Shown here piece after piece: positions 8,967 through 17,176 of a stretch of 64,000 nt of DNA. Location: the NCBI RefSeq assembly GCF_900110955.1, contig NZ_FOFR01000026.1:14671-78670 (forward strand), read 5' to 3'. Position 1 is the first letter of the stretch. The number at the start of each line of letters is the position of its first letter. Under the pieces are notes generated by a model, which was not told where the DNA came from, ran no database searches, and saw only the letters and a program-made list of their open reading frames with translations. This DNA is from Lentzea xinjiangensis. Its GTDB lineage: Bacteria > Actinomycetota > Actinomycetes > Mycobacteriales > Pseudonocardiaceae. A program made the translations under genes and the position numbers.

Positions 8967-9566
8967 TCAGGCCAGGAGCCGGTCGAGCAGGCCGTGCCAC
9001 GCCGCCTCCACCCGTGCCGGGGACACGCCGTGGCCGCGGGCGAGGTGGTCGACCAGGACGACGTCCACCGACGACAGCAGCGTGTGCGCCAGCAGTTCGG
9101 CGTCGGCGTCCGGGAGGACGGCCGCCACCAGCACGGCCACGTGCCGGTGGCGCACCTGCCTGGCCGGGACCGCGAACCGGCGGGCGGCCGAGGGCTCTGC
9201 CGCCAGGTACAGGTCGTGGTGGGCGTGCTCGTGGCGCAGCAGCGCCGGGCCGAACGCCCGGAGCCTCGCCGCGGCCGTGGCGCCGGGCCCCAGCGGTGGC
9301 GGTCCGCTGAGGAACGACTCCTGGAACCGCCGCTCCGAGTGGTCCAGCAGGGCTTGCAACAGCCCGTTGCGGTCGCCGAAGCGGCGCGACACCGTGCCCT
9401 TGCCGACCCCGGCCGCCGCGGCCACCGCCTCCATCGTGATCGCCGCCGCGCCGCGTTCCTCCGCCAGCCGGGCCGCGGCCTCCAGCAGCAGCGCCCGGTT
9501 GCGCACCGCGTCCGCACGCAGGTGTTTCTCCGGCTCCGCGAGCGGCAGAGGTGTGCTCTCGATCAC
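8967..9566 (-). CDS. TetR-family transcriptional regulator
   Basis: 199 aa. An N-terminal TetR helix-turn-helix spans about 22-66 (RNRALLLEAAARLAEERGAA, then GVGKGTVSRRFGDRNGLL). A divergent all-helical ligand-binding domain follows. It is transcribed away from an NADPH-dependent FMN reductase gene with 89 bp between starts, a typical TetR/target layout, so it probably represses itself and the reductase in response to a redox or aromatic compound (inference). The intergenic region contains the direct repeat TAACCGG twice around 9577-9592, a possible operator. Confidence 0.88.
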   Translation of the reverse strand: MIESTPLPLAEPEKHLRADAVRNRALLLEAAARLAEERGAAAITMEAVAAAAGVGKGTVSRRFGDRNGLLQALLDHSERRFQESFLSGPPPLGPGATAAARLRAFGPALLRHEHAHHDLYLAAEPSAARRFAVPARQVRHRHVAVLVAAVLPDADAELLAHTLLSSVDVVLVDHLARGHGVSPARVEAAWHGLLDRLLA

Positions 9567-9655
9567 CTGGCCAGCCTAACCGGAAGATAACCGGGCCGCG
9601 TCCCGTTTACGTGGGGGATTGTTCCGCCACAGTCACGACACCAGGAGTCGCTCTC

Positions 9656-10213
9656 ATGGCCGTCCGCATCCTCACCCTCGTCGGCAGCCTCCGTTCCGGA
9701 TCGCACAACCGCAGGCTTGCTGAGGCCGCCGTCCACATCGCGCCGGAGCACGTCGAGGTGAGCCTGTTCGAAGGTCTGGACACCGTGCCGTTCTACAACG
9801 AGGACATCGACGCCGAGGGCAGCGTCCCGGCCGCCGCGGCGAGGCTGCGGGAGGCCACCGCCGAGGCCGACGCCCTGCTGCTGGTCTCGCCCGAGTACAA
9901 CGGCACCATCCCCGCCGTGCTGAAGAACGCCATCGACTGGCTGTCGCGCCCCTACGGCGCCGGCGCCCTCAACGGCAAGCCGGTGGCCGTCGTCGGCACC
10001 GCGTTCGGCCAGTACGGCGGCGTGTGGGCGCAGGACGAGGCCCGCAAGGCCGTCCGGATCGCCGGTGCCGAGGTCGCCGAGGACCTGACCCTCTCGATCC
10101 CGAGCTCCGTGGTGCGCTTCGCCGAGCTCCACCCGGTCGACGACCCCGAGGTCACCGAGAAGCTGTCCGGTGTGCTCGAGGGCCTGGCCTCCCGCGCCGC
10201 CGCCACGGTCTGA
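9656..10213 (+). CDS. NADPH-dependent FMN reductase family protein (NAD(P)H:quinone reductase type)
   Basis: 185-aa flavodoxin-fold protein. The N-terminal GSLRSGSHNRRLAE loop binds the FMN phosphate. SPEYNGTIPAVLKNAIDWLSRP and GTAFGQYGG are the family signatures around the flavin site. Members reduce FMN, quinones, azo dyes or chromate with NAD(P)H in the cytoplasm. The ATG at 9656 has AGGAG 8 bp upstream. Likely controlled by the divergent TetR gene. Confidence 0.9.
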   Translation: MAVRILTLVGSLRSGSHNRRLAEAAVHIAPEHVEVSLFEGLDTVPFYNEDIDAEGSVPAAAARLREATAEADALLLVSPEYNGTIPAVLKNAIDWLSRPYGAGALNGKPVAVVGTAFGQYGGVWAQDEARKAVRIAGAEVAEDLTLSIPSSVVRFAELHPVDDPEVTEKLSGVLEGLASRAAATV

Positions 10214-10227
10214 TCCGCAGTCCTCTC

Positions 10228-10281
10228 CGCCGCGTCTGACCCACCGGCCGCCGCGAGCGGCCGCGCGGGTCGGCGCGGCGG
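10228..10281. terminator. Imperfect hairpin between convergent genes
   Basis: The 72 bp between the FMN reductase gene and the convergent cebR gene contain CCGCCGCG pairing with CGCGGCGG, plus an inner CGGCCG/CGGCCG stem. It probably terminates both transcripts. Confidence 0.5.
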
Positions 10282-10285
10282 CGGC

Positions 10286-11305
10286 TCACGCGCTCGACCG
10301 GCGCACGAACGACGTGGGCAGCAGCATCGACAGCGGCAGCTTGTCCTCGCCGGCGAGCTCGGCGAGCAGGCGCCAGGTCATCGTGCGGCCGAGCTGCTCG
10401 ACGTCCTGCCGCACCGTGGTGAGGGGCGGGGTGGCGGTCGACGCGAGCACGGAGTCGTCGAACCCCACCACCGCGACGTCGTCGGGGATCCGGTGACCCT
10501 GCTGCTGGAGCACCCGCAGCGCGCCGAGCGCCATGATGTCCGCGGCGACGAAGACCGCGTCGAGATCGGGCGCCCTGCGCAGCAGCTCCTCCATCGCGAG
10601 CGCGCCGCTCTCGGGCGTGAAGTCGCTGTGCACCACCAGGTCCACGGGCATGCCGTGCTCGGCGAGCCCGCACCGCCAGCCGCTGAGCCGGTCCATGCCG
10701 ACCGCCATGTCGCGCGGACCGGCGATCGTGGCGATCTTCTCGCGGCCGAGCGAGATGAGGAACCGCACGGCTCCCAGCGCGCCGTTGAAGTTGTCGGAGT
10801 CGACGAACGGGACGGCGCCGCCCGCGAGCGGACGGCCGCCCACCACGATGGGCAGCCCCGTCTCGTGCAACGTCCTGGGCAGCGGGTCCTCGCCGTGCAG
10901 GCTCACCACGAGCGCGCCGTCGACGTGCCCGCCGGTCAGGTAGGCGACCTGGTGCTCGCCGTCGAGCGGCTGGTTCATCATCAGCAGGAGCTGGACGTGC
11001 CGCCCGGCCAGCTCGGCGTGCACCCCGCGCAGCACGCCGGCGAAGAACGGGTCGGCGAGCACCCGGCTGCCCTGCTCGGAGATCACCAGCGCGATGGCGT
11101 TCGCCTTGCTGCCCGCCAGGGTGCGCGCGGCGTGGTTCGGGCTGTACCCGAGCATCGCGATGGCCCGGTGCACCGACTGGCGGGACCGGTCGCTCACGTA
11201 CTTCTCGCCGTTGATCACCCTGGAGACCGTGGACTTCGACACCCCGGCCACGCGCGCGACCTCCTCGATGCGCGGGCCGGGGCGTCGACTCCTGCCTTCC
11301 GTCAT
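10286..11305 (-). CDS. cebR: LacI-family repressor, CebR-like copy 1 (last gene of the ceb operon)
   Basis: 339 aa. LacI HTH at about 12-35 (IEEVARVAGVSKSTVSRVIN), hinge with AARTLAG, and a Peripla_BP_3-type sugar-binding domain to the end. CebR of Streptomyces represses cellulose and cello-oligosaccharide genes and is released by cellobiose or cellotriose. The ATG at 11305 overlaps the bglC stop as ATGA, so the repressor is translated with the operon it should control, giving autoregulation. Most residues along the whole length match a second LacI protein at 15975-16997, including the DNA-reading helix, so the two are paralogues and should read the same boxes. Which one is the orthologue of Streptomyces CebR is not decidable here. 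Confidence 0.9.
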   Translation of the reverse strand: MTEGRSRRPGPRIEEVARVAGVSKSTVSRVINGEKYVSDRSRQSVHRAIAMLGYSPNHAARTLAGSKANAIALVISEQGSRVLADPFFAGVLRGVHAELAGRHVQLLLMMNQPLDGEHQVAYLTGGHVDGALVVSLHGEDPLPRTLHETGLPIVVGGRPLAGGAVPFVDSDNFNGALGAVRFLISLGREKIATIAGPRDMAVGMDRLSGWRCGLAEHGMPVDLVVHSDFTPESGALAMEELLRRAPDLDAVFVAADIMALGALRVLQQQGHRIPDDVAVVGFDDSVLASTATPPLTTVRQDVEQLGRTMTWRLLAELAGEDKLPLSMLLPTSFVRRSSA

Positions 11306-12681
11306 GAGGTGGCGACCAGCGCGTTGTCACGCGCCACCCTGCTGAACCACCTCGCACTCATCTTCGGCGTGCGGATCTGGGTGGCGTAGTCGACGTGGAC
11401 GATGCCGAACCTCTTCGCGTACCCCTCGGCCCACTCGAAGTTGTCCAGCAGCGACCAGCAGAAGTAGCCGCGCAGGTCGACGCCCGCCTCGATCGCCGCG
11501 TGGGCGGCGCGCAGGTGCGAGGCGATGTAGCCGGTGCGGTCGACGTCGTCGATCGCACCGGAGCCGGTGAAGTCGTCGCGGAACGCGGCGCCGTTCTCGG
11601 TGATGTAGAGCGGGAGCCGCGGGTAGTCGTGGTGCACCCGCAGCAGCACGGCGGTGAGCCCGTCCGGCCGGACCTCCCAGTCCATGTCGGTCCTGGGGGC
11701 GTCACGGCGGGGGAACGAGGCGTGCTGCACGCCGACCCACGGCGACGGGCCCGGCTCGCTGCCGTTCGGCGACGAGCTGACGTAGTGCTCGGTGTAGTAG
11801 TTGACGCCGAGCATGTCCATCGGCCCCGAGATGATGTCGAGGTCGCCGTCGTGCACGTGCTCGCTGAACCCGAACGGCTCCAGGTCCGCCACGATGTCGG
11901 CCGGGTACTCGCCGCGCAGCAGCGGGTCCAGGAAGATCCGCTGCTGCAGCCCGTCGAGCCTGCGCGCGACGTCGAGGTCCGCCGGGTTGCCGGGGTCCAC
12001 CGGGATGATCGGGTACATGTTGAGCGTGATGCCCACCTTGGCGTCCGGCTTCGCGGCGCGGATGGTGTCGGCCGCGAGGCCGTGCCCGAGCAGCAGGTGG
12101 TGCACCGCGGCGACGGCGGCCTTGGGCTCCGTGCGGCCGGGCGCGTGGACACCGGCCGCGTAGCCGAGGAACGCCGAGCACCACGGCTCGTTCAACGTCG
12201 TCCAGGTGCCGACCCGGTCACCGAGCGCCTCGACGGTGGCGGCCGCGTACTCGGCGAACCGGAACGCGGTGTCGCGCGACGCCCAGCCGCCCGCCTCCTC
12301 CAGCTTCTGCGGCAGGTCCCAGTGGTACAGCGTCGGCCACGGCACGATGTCGTGCGCCAGCAACGTGTCGATGAGCCGCTTGTAGAAGTCGAGCCCCGCC
12401 TGGTTCACCTCACCGCCGTCCGGCCGCACCCGCGGCCAGGCGATCGAGAACCGGTAGGCCTTGAGCCCGAGGTCCGCCATCATGGCGACGTCCTGCTCGA
12501 ACCGCCGGTAGTGGTCGGCAGCGGGTTCGCCGCAGTCGCCGCCGACGACCTTGCCGGGCACCCGGCAGAACGCGTCCCAGATGGAGTCGGTGCGGCCGTC
12601 CACGCCGGTCGCACCTTCCACCTGGAACGCCGCGGTCGCGGCTCCCCACAGAAATCCCTGCGGGAAAACAATGTTCTCCAT
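11302..12681 (-). CDS. bglC: GH1 beta-glucosidase, intracellular
   Basis: 459 aa, full length for GH1. The start motif FLWGAATAAFQVEGA is at 10-24, the acid/base Glu165 lies in TLNEP, and the nucleophile Glu362 lies in YITENG. No signal peptide, so it hydrolyses imported cello-oligosaccharides to glucose in the cytoplasm. The ATG at 12681 follows the cebG stop by 2 bp with a GGGGTGA ribosome site; the longer open frame upstream overlaps cebG and is not used. Fourth gene of cebE-F-G-bglC-cebR. Confidence 0.95.
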   Translation of the reverse strand: MENIVFPQGFLWGAATAAFQVEGATGVDGRTDSIWDAFCRVPGKVVGGDCGEPAADHYRRFEQDVAMMADLGLKAYRFSIAWPRVRPDGGEVNQAGLDFYKRLIDTLLAHDIVPWPTLYHWDLPQKLEEAGGWASRDTAFRFAEYAAATVEALGDRVGTWTTLNEPWCSAFLGYAAGVHAPGRTEPKAAVAAVHHLLLGHGLAADTIRAAKPDAKVGITLNMYPIIPVDPGNPADLDVARRLDGLQQRIFLDPLLRGEYPADIVADLEPFGFSEHVHDGDLDIISGPMDMLGVNYYTEHYVSSSPNGSEPGPSPWVGVQHASFPRRDAPRTDMDWEVRPDGLTAVLLRVHHDYPRLPLYITENGAAFRDDFTGSGAIDDVDRTGYIASHLRAAHAAIEAGVDLRGYFCWSLLDNFEWAEGYAKRFGIVHVDYATQIRTPKMSARWFSRVARDNALVATS

Positions 12682-12683
12682 TT

Positions 12684-13499
12684 TCACCCCTTGACGGCGC
12701 CCTGCATCACACCGGCGACGATCTGCCGCCCGAGCACGAGGAAGACGATGAGCACCGGAACCGTCGCGAGCGTGGTTCCGGCGAGGACGAGCGAGTAGTC
12801 GACGTAGTAACCGCTCTGGAGCTTCTCCAGCGCGACCTGCAACGTCGGGTTGTCGGCGTTGAGCACGACCAGCGGCCACAGGAAGTCGTTCCAGGACTGC
12901 ATGAAGGTGAACACGCCCAGCATCGCGGCGGCCGGCCGGGCGGCGGGCAGGGCGACGTGCCAGAACGCGCGCCACAGGCTGCACCCGTCCATGCGCGCGG
13001 CCTCGACGAGCTCGTCGGGGATGGCGTCGACGAGGTACTGCCGCATCCAGAACACGCCGAACGCCGTGACGAGGTTCGGCACGATCACGGCTTCCAGCTC
13101 GCCGGCCCAGCCGAACTCGGCCATCGCCATGTACAGCGGGATGATGCCGAGCTGGGTCGGCACCGCGAGCGTCGCCACCACGAAGAGGAACAGCACCCCA
13201 CGGCCGCGGAACTTCAGCTTGGCGAACGCGAAGCCGGCGAGCGTCGACAGCAGCACCACCGAGAACGTCACGGTGCCGGACACGATGAAGCTGTTGGCCA
13301 GCGCCTTCCAGAACGGGACCGTGTCGAAGACCCGCGCCGCGTTGGCGAAGAAGTTGCCGCCGGGAACCAGCGTGAAGTCGCCGGTCAGCACCGAGTTGTC
13401 GCGGCTCGCGACGAGGAACGACCAGTAGAACGGGAAGGCGGAGCCGAGCACGAACGCGGCGAGGATGCCGTAGATCGCGAAGGACGGTCGTTTCATCAT
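12684..13499 (-). CDS. cebG: Cello-oligosaccharide ABC transporter permease CebG
   Basis: 271 aa, six predicted transmembrane segments, CUT1 family (MalG-like). The EAA loop reads ELVEAARMDGCSLWRAFWHV near 160-180. The ATG at 13499 overlaps the cebF stop as ATGA, and AGGAGG lies 8 bp upstream; a second in-frame ATG follows at once. Works with CebF and CebE, and probably with a shared MsiK-type ATPase encoded elsewhere, since none is present in this operon. Confidence 0.93.
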   Translation of the reverse strand: MMKRPSFAIYGILAAFVLGSAFPFYWSFLVASRDNSVLTGDFTLVPGGNFFANAARVFDTVPFWKALANSFIVSGTVTFSVVLLSTLAGFAFAKLKFRGRGVLFLFVVATLAVPTQLGIIPLYMAMAEFGWAGELEAVIVPNLVTAFGVFWMRQYLVDAIPDELVEAARMDGCSLWRAFWHVALPAARPAAAMLGVFTFMQSWNDFLWPLVVLNADNPTLQVALEKLQSGYYVDYSLVLAGTTLATVPVLIVFLVLGRQIVAGVMQGAVKG

Positions 13500-14455
13500 C
13501 GGACGGCCCTCCTGGTGAGGAAGAAGTTGAGGACCGCGACACCGATCACGACCAGGAACAGCACCCACGCGATGGCGGAGGCGTAGCCGAGGTCGAGACC
13601 CTGGAAGGCGGACTGGTAGAGGTAGAGCACGACGGTCTGGTACTGGTGCTCCGACCCACCGCCGCTGCCGCCGGAGGGCTCGAACAGCTTCGGCTCGGTG
13701 AAGATCTGCAGGCCGCCGATCGTCGAGGTGACGATCACGAAGATCAGCGTGGGCTTGAGCATCGGGAGCGTGATGCTGAAGAACCGCCGCAACGGGCTCG
13801 CGCCGTCCACCAGCGCCGCCTCGTACACGTCGCGCGGGATGGCCTGCATCGCGGCGAGGATGATCAGCGCGTTGTAGCCGGTCCACCGCCAGTTGACCAT
13901 CGACGCGATGGCGACGTGGCTGCCGAAGGTGCTGGCCTGCCAGTCGATCGGGTCGATGCCGATCAGGCCGAGCACGTCGTTGACGAGGCCGTACTGCGGG
14001 CCGAACAGGTTGCCGAAGATGATCGTCAACGCCACGAGGCTCGCGACGTAGGGCAGCAGGACACCCATCCGCCAGCCGGTGCGGGCGCGCAGGTTGGCGT
14101 TCAGCAGCGCGGCGATCACCACCGCCACGATGATCTGCGGGACGCTCGAGAGCAGGAAGATGCTGAACGTGTTGAACAGCGCGTTCCAGAACTGGTCGTC
14201 CTCGAACAGCGTCCGGTAGTTCTCCAGGCCGATGAAGGCCGGGTCGTCCGCCCCGACCTCCCAGTCGAAGAGCGAGACGTAGGCCGTGTAGAGCAACGGG
14301 AACAGCCCGATCGCGCCGAACAGCACGAAGAACGGCGCGACGAACAGGTACGGCGAGACCTTGGCGTCCACGTTGGACAGCAGGTACCGCCGCGGAGGCC
14401 GCGGGCGAGCTTCGGGTGCTCGCCCGCGGTCCACCTTGGAGAGAGTGGCCGTCAC
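13496..14455 (-). CDS. cebF: Cello-oligosaccharide ABC transporter permease CebF
   Basis: 319 aa, six transmembrane segments, CUT1 family (MalF-like). The EAA loop reads DVYEAALVDGASPLRRFFSI near 215. GTG start at 14455 shares its first base with the cebE stop. A Gly/Ser-rich insertion (SGGSGGGSEH) lies in the last periplasmic loop. Pairs with CebG to form the membrane channel for cellobiose and cellotriose. Confidence 0.93.
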   Translation of the reverse strand: MTATLSKVDRGRAPEARPRPPRRYLLSNVDAKVSPYLFVAPFFVLFGAIGLFPLLYTAYVSLFDWEVGADDPAFIGLENYRTLFEDDQFWNALFNTFSIFLLSSVPQIIVAVVIAALLNANLRARTGWRMGVLLPYVASLVALTIIFGNLFGPQYGLVNDVLGLIGIDPIDWQASTFGSHVAIASMVNWRWTGYNALIILAAMQAIPRDVYEAALVDGASPLRRFFSITLPMLKPTLIFVIVTSTIGGLQIFTEPKLFEPSGGSGGGSEHQYQTVVLYLYQSAFQGLDLGYASAIAWVLFLVVIGVAVLNFFLTRRAVR

Positions 14456-15735
14456 TACTTGGCAGCCTTCTGAGCGCCCTCGACAGCGGCCTTCCAGGCT
14501 TCCTCGGAGTTCTTGCCCTGCTCGACCGACTGCAGCGCCGGGCTGAACACCGTCTCCTGGATCTGACCGTCGGCCGGGCCCTTGTACTGCGCGGCCTTGA
14601 TCTTCTTGGCCTGCGTGGAGAACAGCGCGCCGGCCTTCACGTCACCGAAGTAGGCGTTGGTCTGCTCCAGCAGCTCCGGCGCGTCGAGCGCCTTGACCTG
14701 GCTGGGGAAGGTGCCCTTGGCCTTGAACGCCTTGATCTGCTGCTCCGGCGCGGTCAGCCAGGCGGCGAGCTCGGCGGCCTTCTTCGCGTTCTTGCTCTGC
14801 TTCGGCACGGTCAGGTACGAGCCGCCCCAGTTGCCGCCACCGTTCGGGAACGCGTCGGTGACCGCCCACTTGCCCTTGTTCTCGGGACCGGCCTGGGTCT
14901 CGACCACGCCGAGCATCCACGACGGACAGGTCTTGGTGGCGAACTTGCCGAGCTTGAAGCCGGTGTTCCACTCGGGGCTGAAGGCCGAGAGCCGCGCCGA
15001 CTGTCCCTTGCCGACCGCGGCGGTCACCGCGTTCCAGTCCTTCTTGATGTCGGCGTTGGTGTCCACGACCAGCTTGTCGGACTCGTCGTAGTAGCCCGTC
15101 GCGAGCTGGTTGTGCATGGCGTTGTAGACCTGGGCCGCGCTGTCGAACCACGCCACGCCGGGAACCTTCGCGACGAACTGGTCACCGGCGGCGAAGTAGC
15201 TGTCCCACGTCGCGAAGAGCGCCTTCACGCCCTCCGGGTCGGACGGCAGGCCGGCCTGCGCGAAGAGGTCCTTGCGGTAGCACATGGCCAGCGGACCGAT
15301 GTCGGTGCCGTAGCCGATCAGCTTGCCGTCCTTCGAGGTGATCGCGTCGGTCTTCCACTGCAGCCAGCGGTTGTCCTCGATCTTCGGGCCGATCTCCTTG
15401 AGATCGTTGAACTGCCCGGACTTCGACATCACCTGGCTGAGGTAGCCCTCTTCGACGCCCTCGATGTCCGCGAGACCGGAGCCCGCGCCCAGCTTGGTGA
15501 ACAGGTTCTGGTGGTGCGGCTGGCCCTGCCCGGTCTTGCGCTGCGTGATCTTGACGTCCGGGTGAGCCGCCTCGTACTCCTTGAACAGCTCTTCGTAGCC
15601 GAACTCGTTGAACGTGGCGATCGTCAGCTCGGTCTTTCCGTCTGCGGACTGGCTGGCCCCGCCTGATCCGCACGCTGTGGTGGCGGCGGCGGACACGGCG
15701 GCACAGATCAGCACGCTGATCCAACGGTGTCGCAC
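14455..15735 (-). CDS. cebE: Cello-oligosaccharide-binding lipoprotein CebE
   Basis: 426-aa extracellular solute-binding protein family 1 (SBP_bac_1). Signal peptide with Cys22 in TTAC, a weak lipobox, followed by a Ser/Gly-rich linker. I chose the GTG at 15735 because AGGAG lies 7 bp upstream and because the longer open frame to 15828 would run through the CebR box and promoter. It captures cello-oligosaccharides outside the membrane and hands them to CebFG. First gene of the operon, preceded by CebR boxes at 15768-15781 and 15910-15923. Confidence 0.92.
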   Translation of the reverse strand: MRHRWISVLICAAVSAAATTACGSGGASQSADGKTELTIATFNEFGYEELFKEYEAAHPDVKITQRKTGQGQPHHQNLFTKLGAGSGLADIEGVEEGYLSQVMSKSGQFNDLKEIGPKIEDNRWLQWKTDAITSKDGKLIGYGTDIGPLAMCYRKDLFAQAGLPSDPEGVKALFATWDSYFAAGDQFVAKVPGVAWFDSAAQVYNAMHNQLATGYYDESDKLVVDTNADIKKDWNAVTAAVGKGQSARLSAFSPEWNTGFKLGKFATKTCPSWMLGVVETQAGPENKGKWAVTDAFPNGGGNWGGSYLTVPKQSKNAKKAAELAAWLTAPEQQIKAFKAKGTFPSQVKALDAPELLEQTNAYFGDVKAGALFSTQAKKIKAAQYKGPADGQIQETVFSPALQSVEQGKNSEEAWKAAVEGAQKAAK

Positions 15736-15767
15736 GGGAGAACTCCTCTGGTCTCGGCGGCGGGTTC

Positions 15768-15821
15768 TGGGAGCGCTCCCAGATGCAGGGGAGTGTCGTA
15801 CTGGCTTCGAGAGTGTGTCAA
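15768..15821 (-). promoter_or_regulatory. CebR box and promoter of the ceb operon
   Basis: Perfect CebR box TGGGAGCGCTCCCA at 15768-15781, 32 bp before the cebE start. A consensus -35 TTGACA lies at 15816-15821 with GACACT (15792-15797) as a likely -10 after an 18-bp spacer, putting the box over the start of transcription. The -35 sits inside a perfect palindrome (GTGTGTC-AA-GACACAC, 15813-15828), which may bind a further regulator. Confidence 0.85.
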
Positions 15822-15909
15822 GACACACCCCGCCGGGTACCCAGGGCTTTTGGGGGTCGTCGAACCCAGTGACCTCGCGATTTGCGGCTCAGGTCACAGT
15901 TGGGACAAC

Positions 15910-15923
15910 TGGGAGCGTTCCCG
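15910..15923. promoter_or_regulatory. Second CebR box between cebE and the second CebR-like gene
   Basis: TGGGAGCGTTCCCG matches the CebR box at 12 of 14 positions; the same GCGTTC centre occurs in the GH5 box at 20226. It lies 142 bp upstream of the cebE box and just beyond the stop of the second repressor gene, so it may help form a loop or act as a roadblock for read-through. Confidence 0.7.
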
Positions 15924-15974
15924 GAATTGTGTCCTTTGGGTTAACACTGCGTGCTGCCTCCGGCACGGACAGCG

Positions 15975-16997
15975 CTAGGCGCTGGCGCGCCGGACCAGGG
16001 AGGTGGGCAGCAGCAACGACGGCGGCAAACCGGTCTCGCCGGCCAACTCGCCCAGCAGCCGCCAGGTCATCGTGCGGCCGAGCTGTTCGATGTCCTGCCG
16101 AACCGTGGTGAGCGGCGGGGTCGCGGTCGAGGCGAGTAGCGAGTCGTCGAACCCGACGACGGCCACGTCCTCGGGGACCTGCTTGCCGCGGGCGTGCAGC
16201 ACCTGCAGCACCCCCACGGCGGTGATGTCGGCGGCGACGAACACGGCGTCGACGTCGGGGGCGCGGTCGAGCAGCTCGGTCATCGCGCGGGCGCCGCTCT
16301 CCGGCGTGAAGTCGGCCTCCGCCACGAGGTCGTCGGGCAGCTCCGCCTCGGCGAGGCCCCGCCGCCAGCCGCTGAGCCGGTCGATGCCCGCCGCCATGTC
16401 GCGCGGGCCGGTGACGGTCGCGATCCTGGTGCGGCCGAGTGAGACCAGGTGCCGCACGGCGTCGAGGCCGCCGGTGAAGTTGTCCGAGTCCACGAACGGC
16501 ACGGCGCTGGCGCCGAGCGGACGGCCGCAGGCCACGACCGGAAGGCCGATCTCGTGCAACCGGCGCGGCAACGGGTCGTCGCCGTGCAGGCTCACCAGCA
16601 GCGCGCCGTCGGCGTGACCGCTCGCCAGGTAGGACAGCAGGTCGTCGTGGTCGCGGGGCTGGCTCAGCACGAGCAGCAGCTGGACGTGCCGCCCGGCCAG
16701 TTCCGCGTGCACCCCGCGCAGCATCCCGGCGAAGAACGGGTCGCCCAGCACCCTGCTGCCCTGCTCGGAGACGATCAGCGCGATGGCGTTCGCCTTGCTC
16801 CCCGCGAGGGAGCGGGCCGCCTGGTTCGGGCTGTACCTGAGGTGGGTGATCGCGGTGTGCACGGCGTCGCGGGCCTTGGCGCTCACGTACTGCTCGCCGT
16901 TGATCACCCTGGAGACCGTCGACTTGGACACCCCGGCGAGTCGAGCCACCTCCTCGATCCGCGGGCCGGGCCGTCGCTGCCGGTCAATCTCCGTCAT
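15975..16997 (-). CDS. cebR: LacI-family repressor, CebR-like copy 2
   Basis: 340 aa from the ATG at 16997, the start that aligns with copy 1; an ATG three codons upstream (17006) is also possible. LacI HTH near 12-35 (VSKSTVSRVINGE, identical in copy 1), then a sugar-binding domain. It lies directly upstream of cebE, on the same strand. No CebR box precedes its own start. Long identical stretches with copy 1, for example SKANAIAL and LLASTATPPLTTVRQD, point to duplication. The two may bind different inducers, since most differences fall in the effector domain. Confidence 0.9.
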   Translation of the reverse strand: MTEIDRQRRPGPRIEEVARLAGVSKSTVSRVINGEQYVSAKARDAVHTAITHLRYSPNQAARSLAGSKANAIALIVSEQGSRVLGDPFFAGMLRGVHAELAGRHVQLLLVLSQPRDHDDLLSYLASGHADGALLVSLHGDDPLPRRLHEIGLPVVACGRPLGASAVPFVDSDNFTGGLDAVRHLVSLGRTRIATVTGPRDMAAGIDRLSGWRRGLAEAELPDDLVAEADFTPESGARAMTELLDRAPDVDAVFVAADITAVGVLQVLHARGKQVPEDVAVVGFDDSLLASTATPPLTTVRQDIEQLGRTMTWRLLGELAGETGLPPSLLLPTSLVRRASA

Positions 16998-17066
16998 GCC
17001 GCTCATCGTAGGAGTCAGCGAGCGTCAGACCGTACGTGCGGAACGACACGTGCCATTCCGTGAGAG

Positions 17067-17100
17067 CGCGTCCCCGGCACGCCGCTGTGCCGGGGACGCG
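17067..17100. terminator. Hairpin terminator after the second GH9 gene
   Basis: A perfect 14-bp stem (17067-17080 with 17087-17100) closes a 6-nt loop. It lies between the stop of the GH9-CBM3 gene (17177) and the start of the second CebR-like gene, on the path of the minus-strand transcript. Confidence 0.78.
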
Positions 17101-17176
17101 GCAGGAGCCGGCCACTGGCCGGTGCTGGTTCGGCGCGGGACGCCTGAGCGCGCAGAACGTCCCGCCCCGATGTCTG

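Noticed and set aside
15736..15828. N-terminal extension of CebE to 15828
   Set aside because: It would contain the CebR box and promoter and would bury the signal peptide 31 residues inside the protein.
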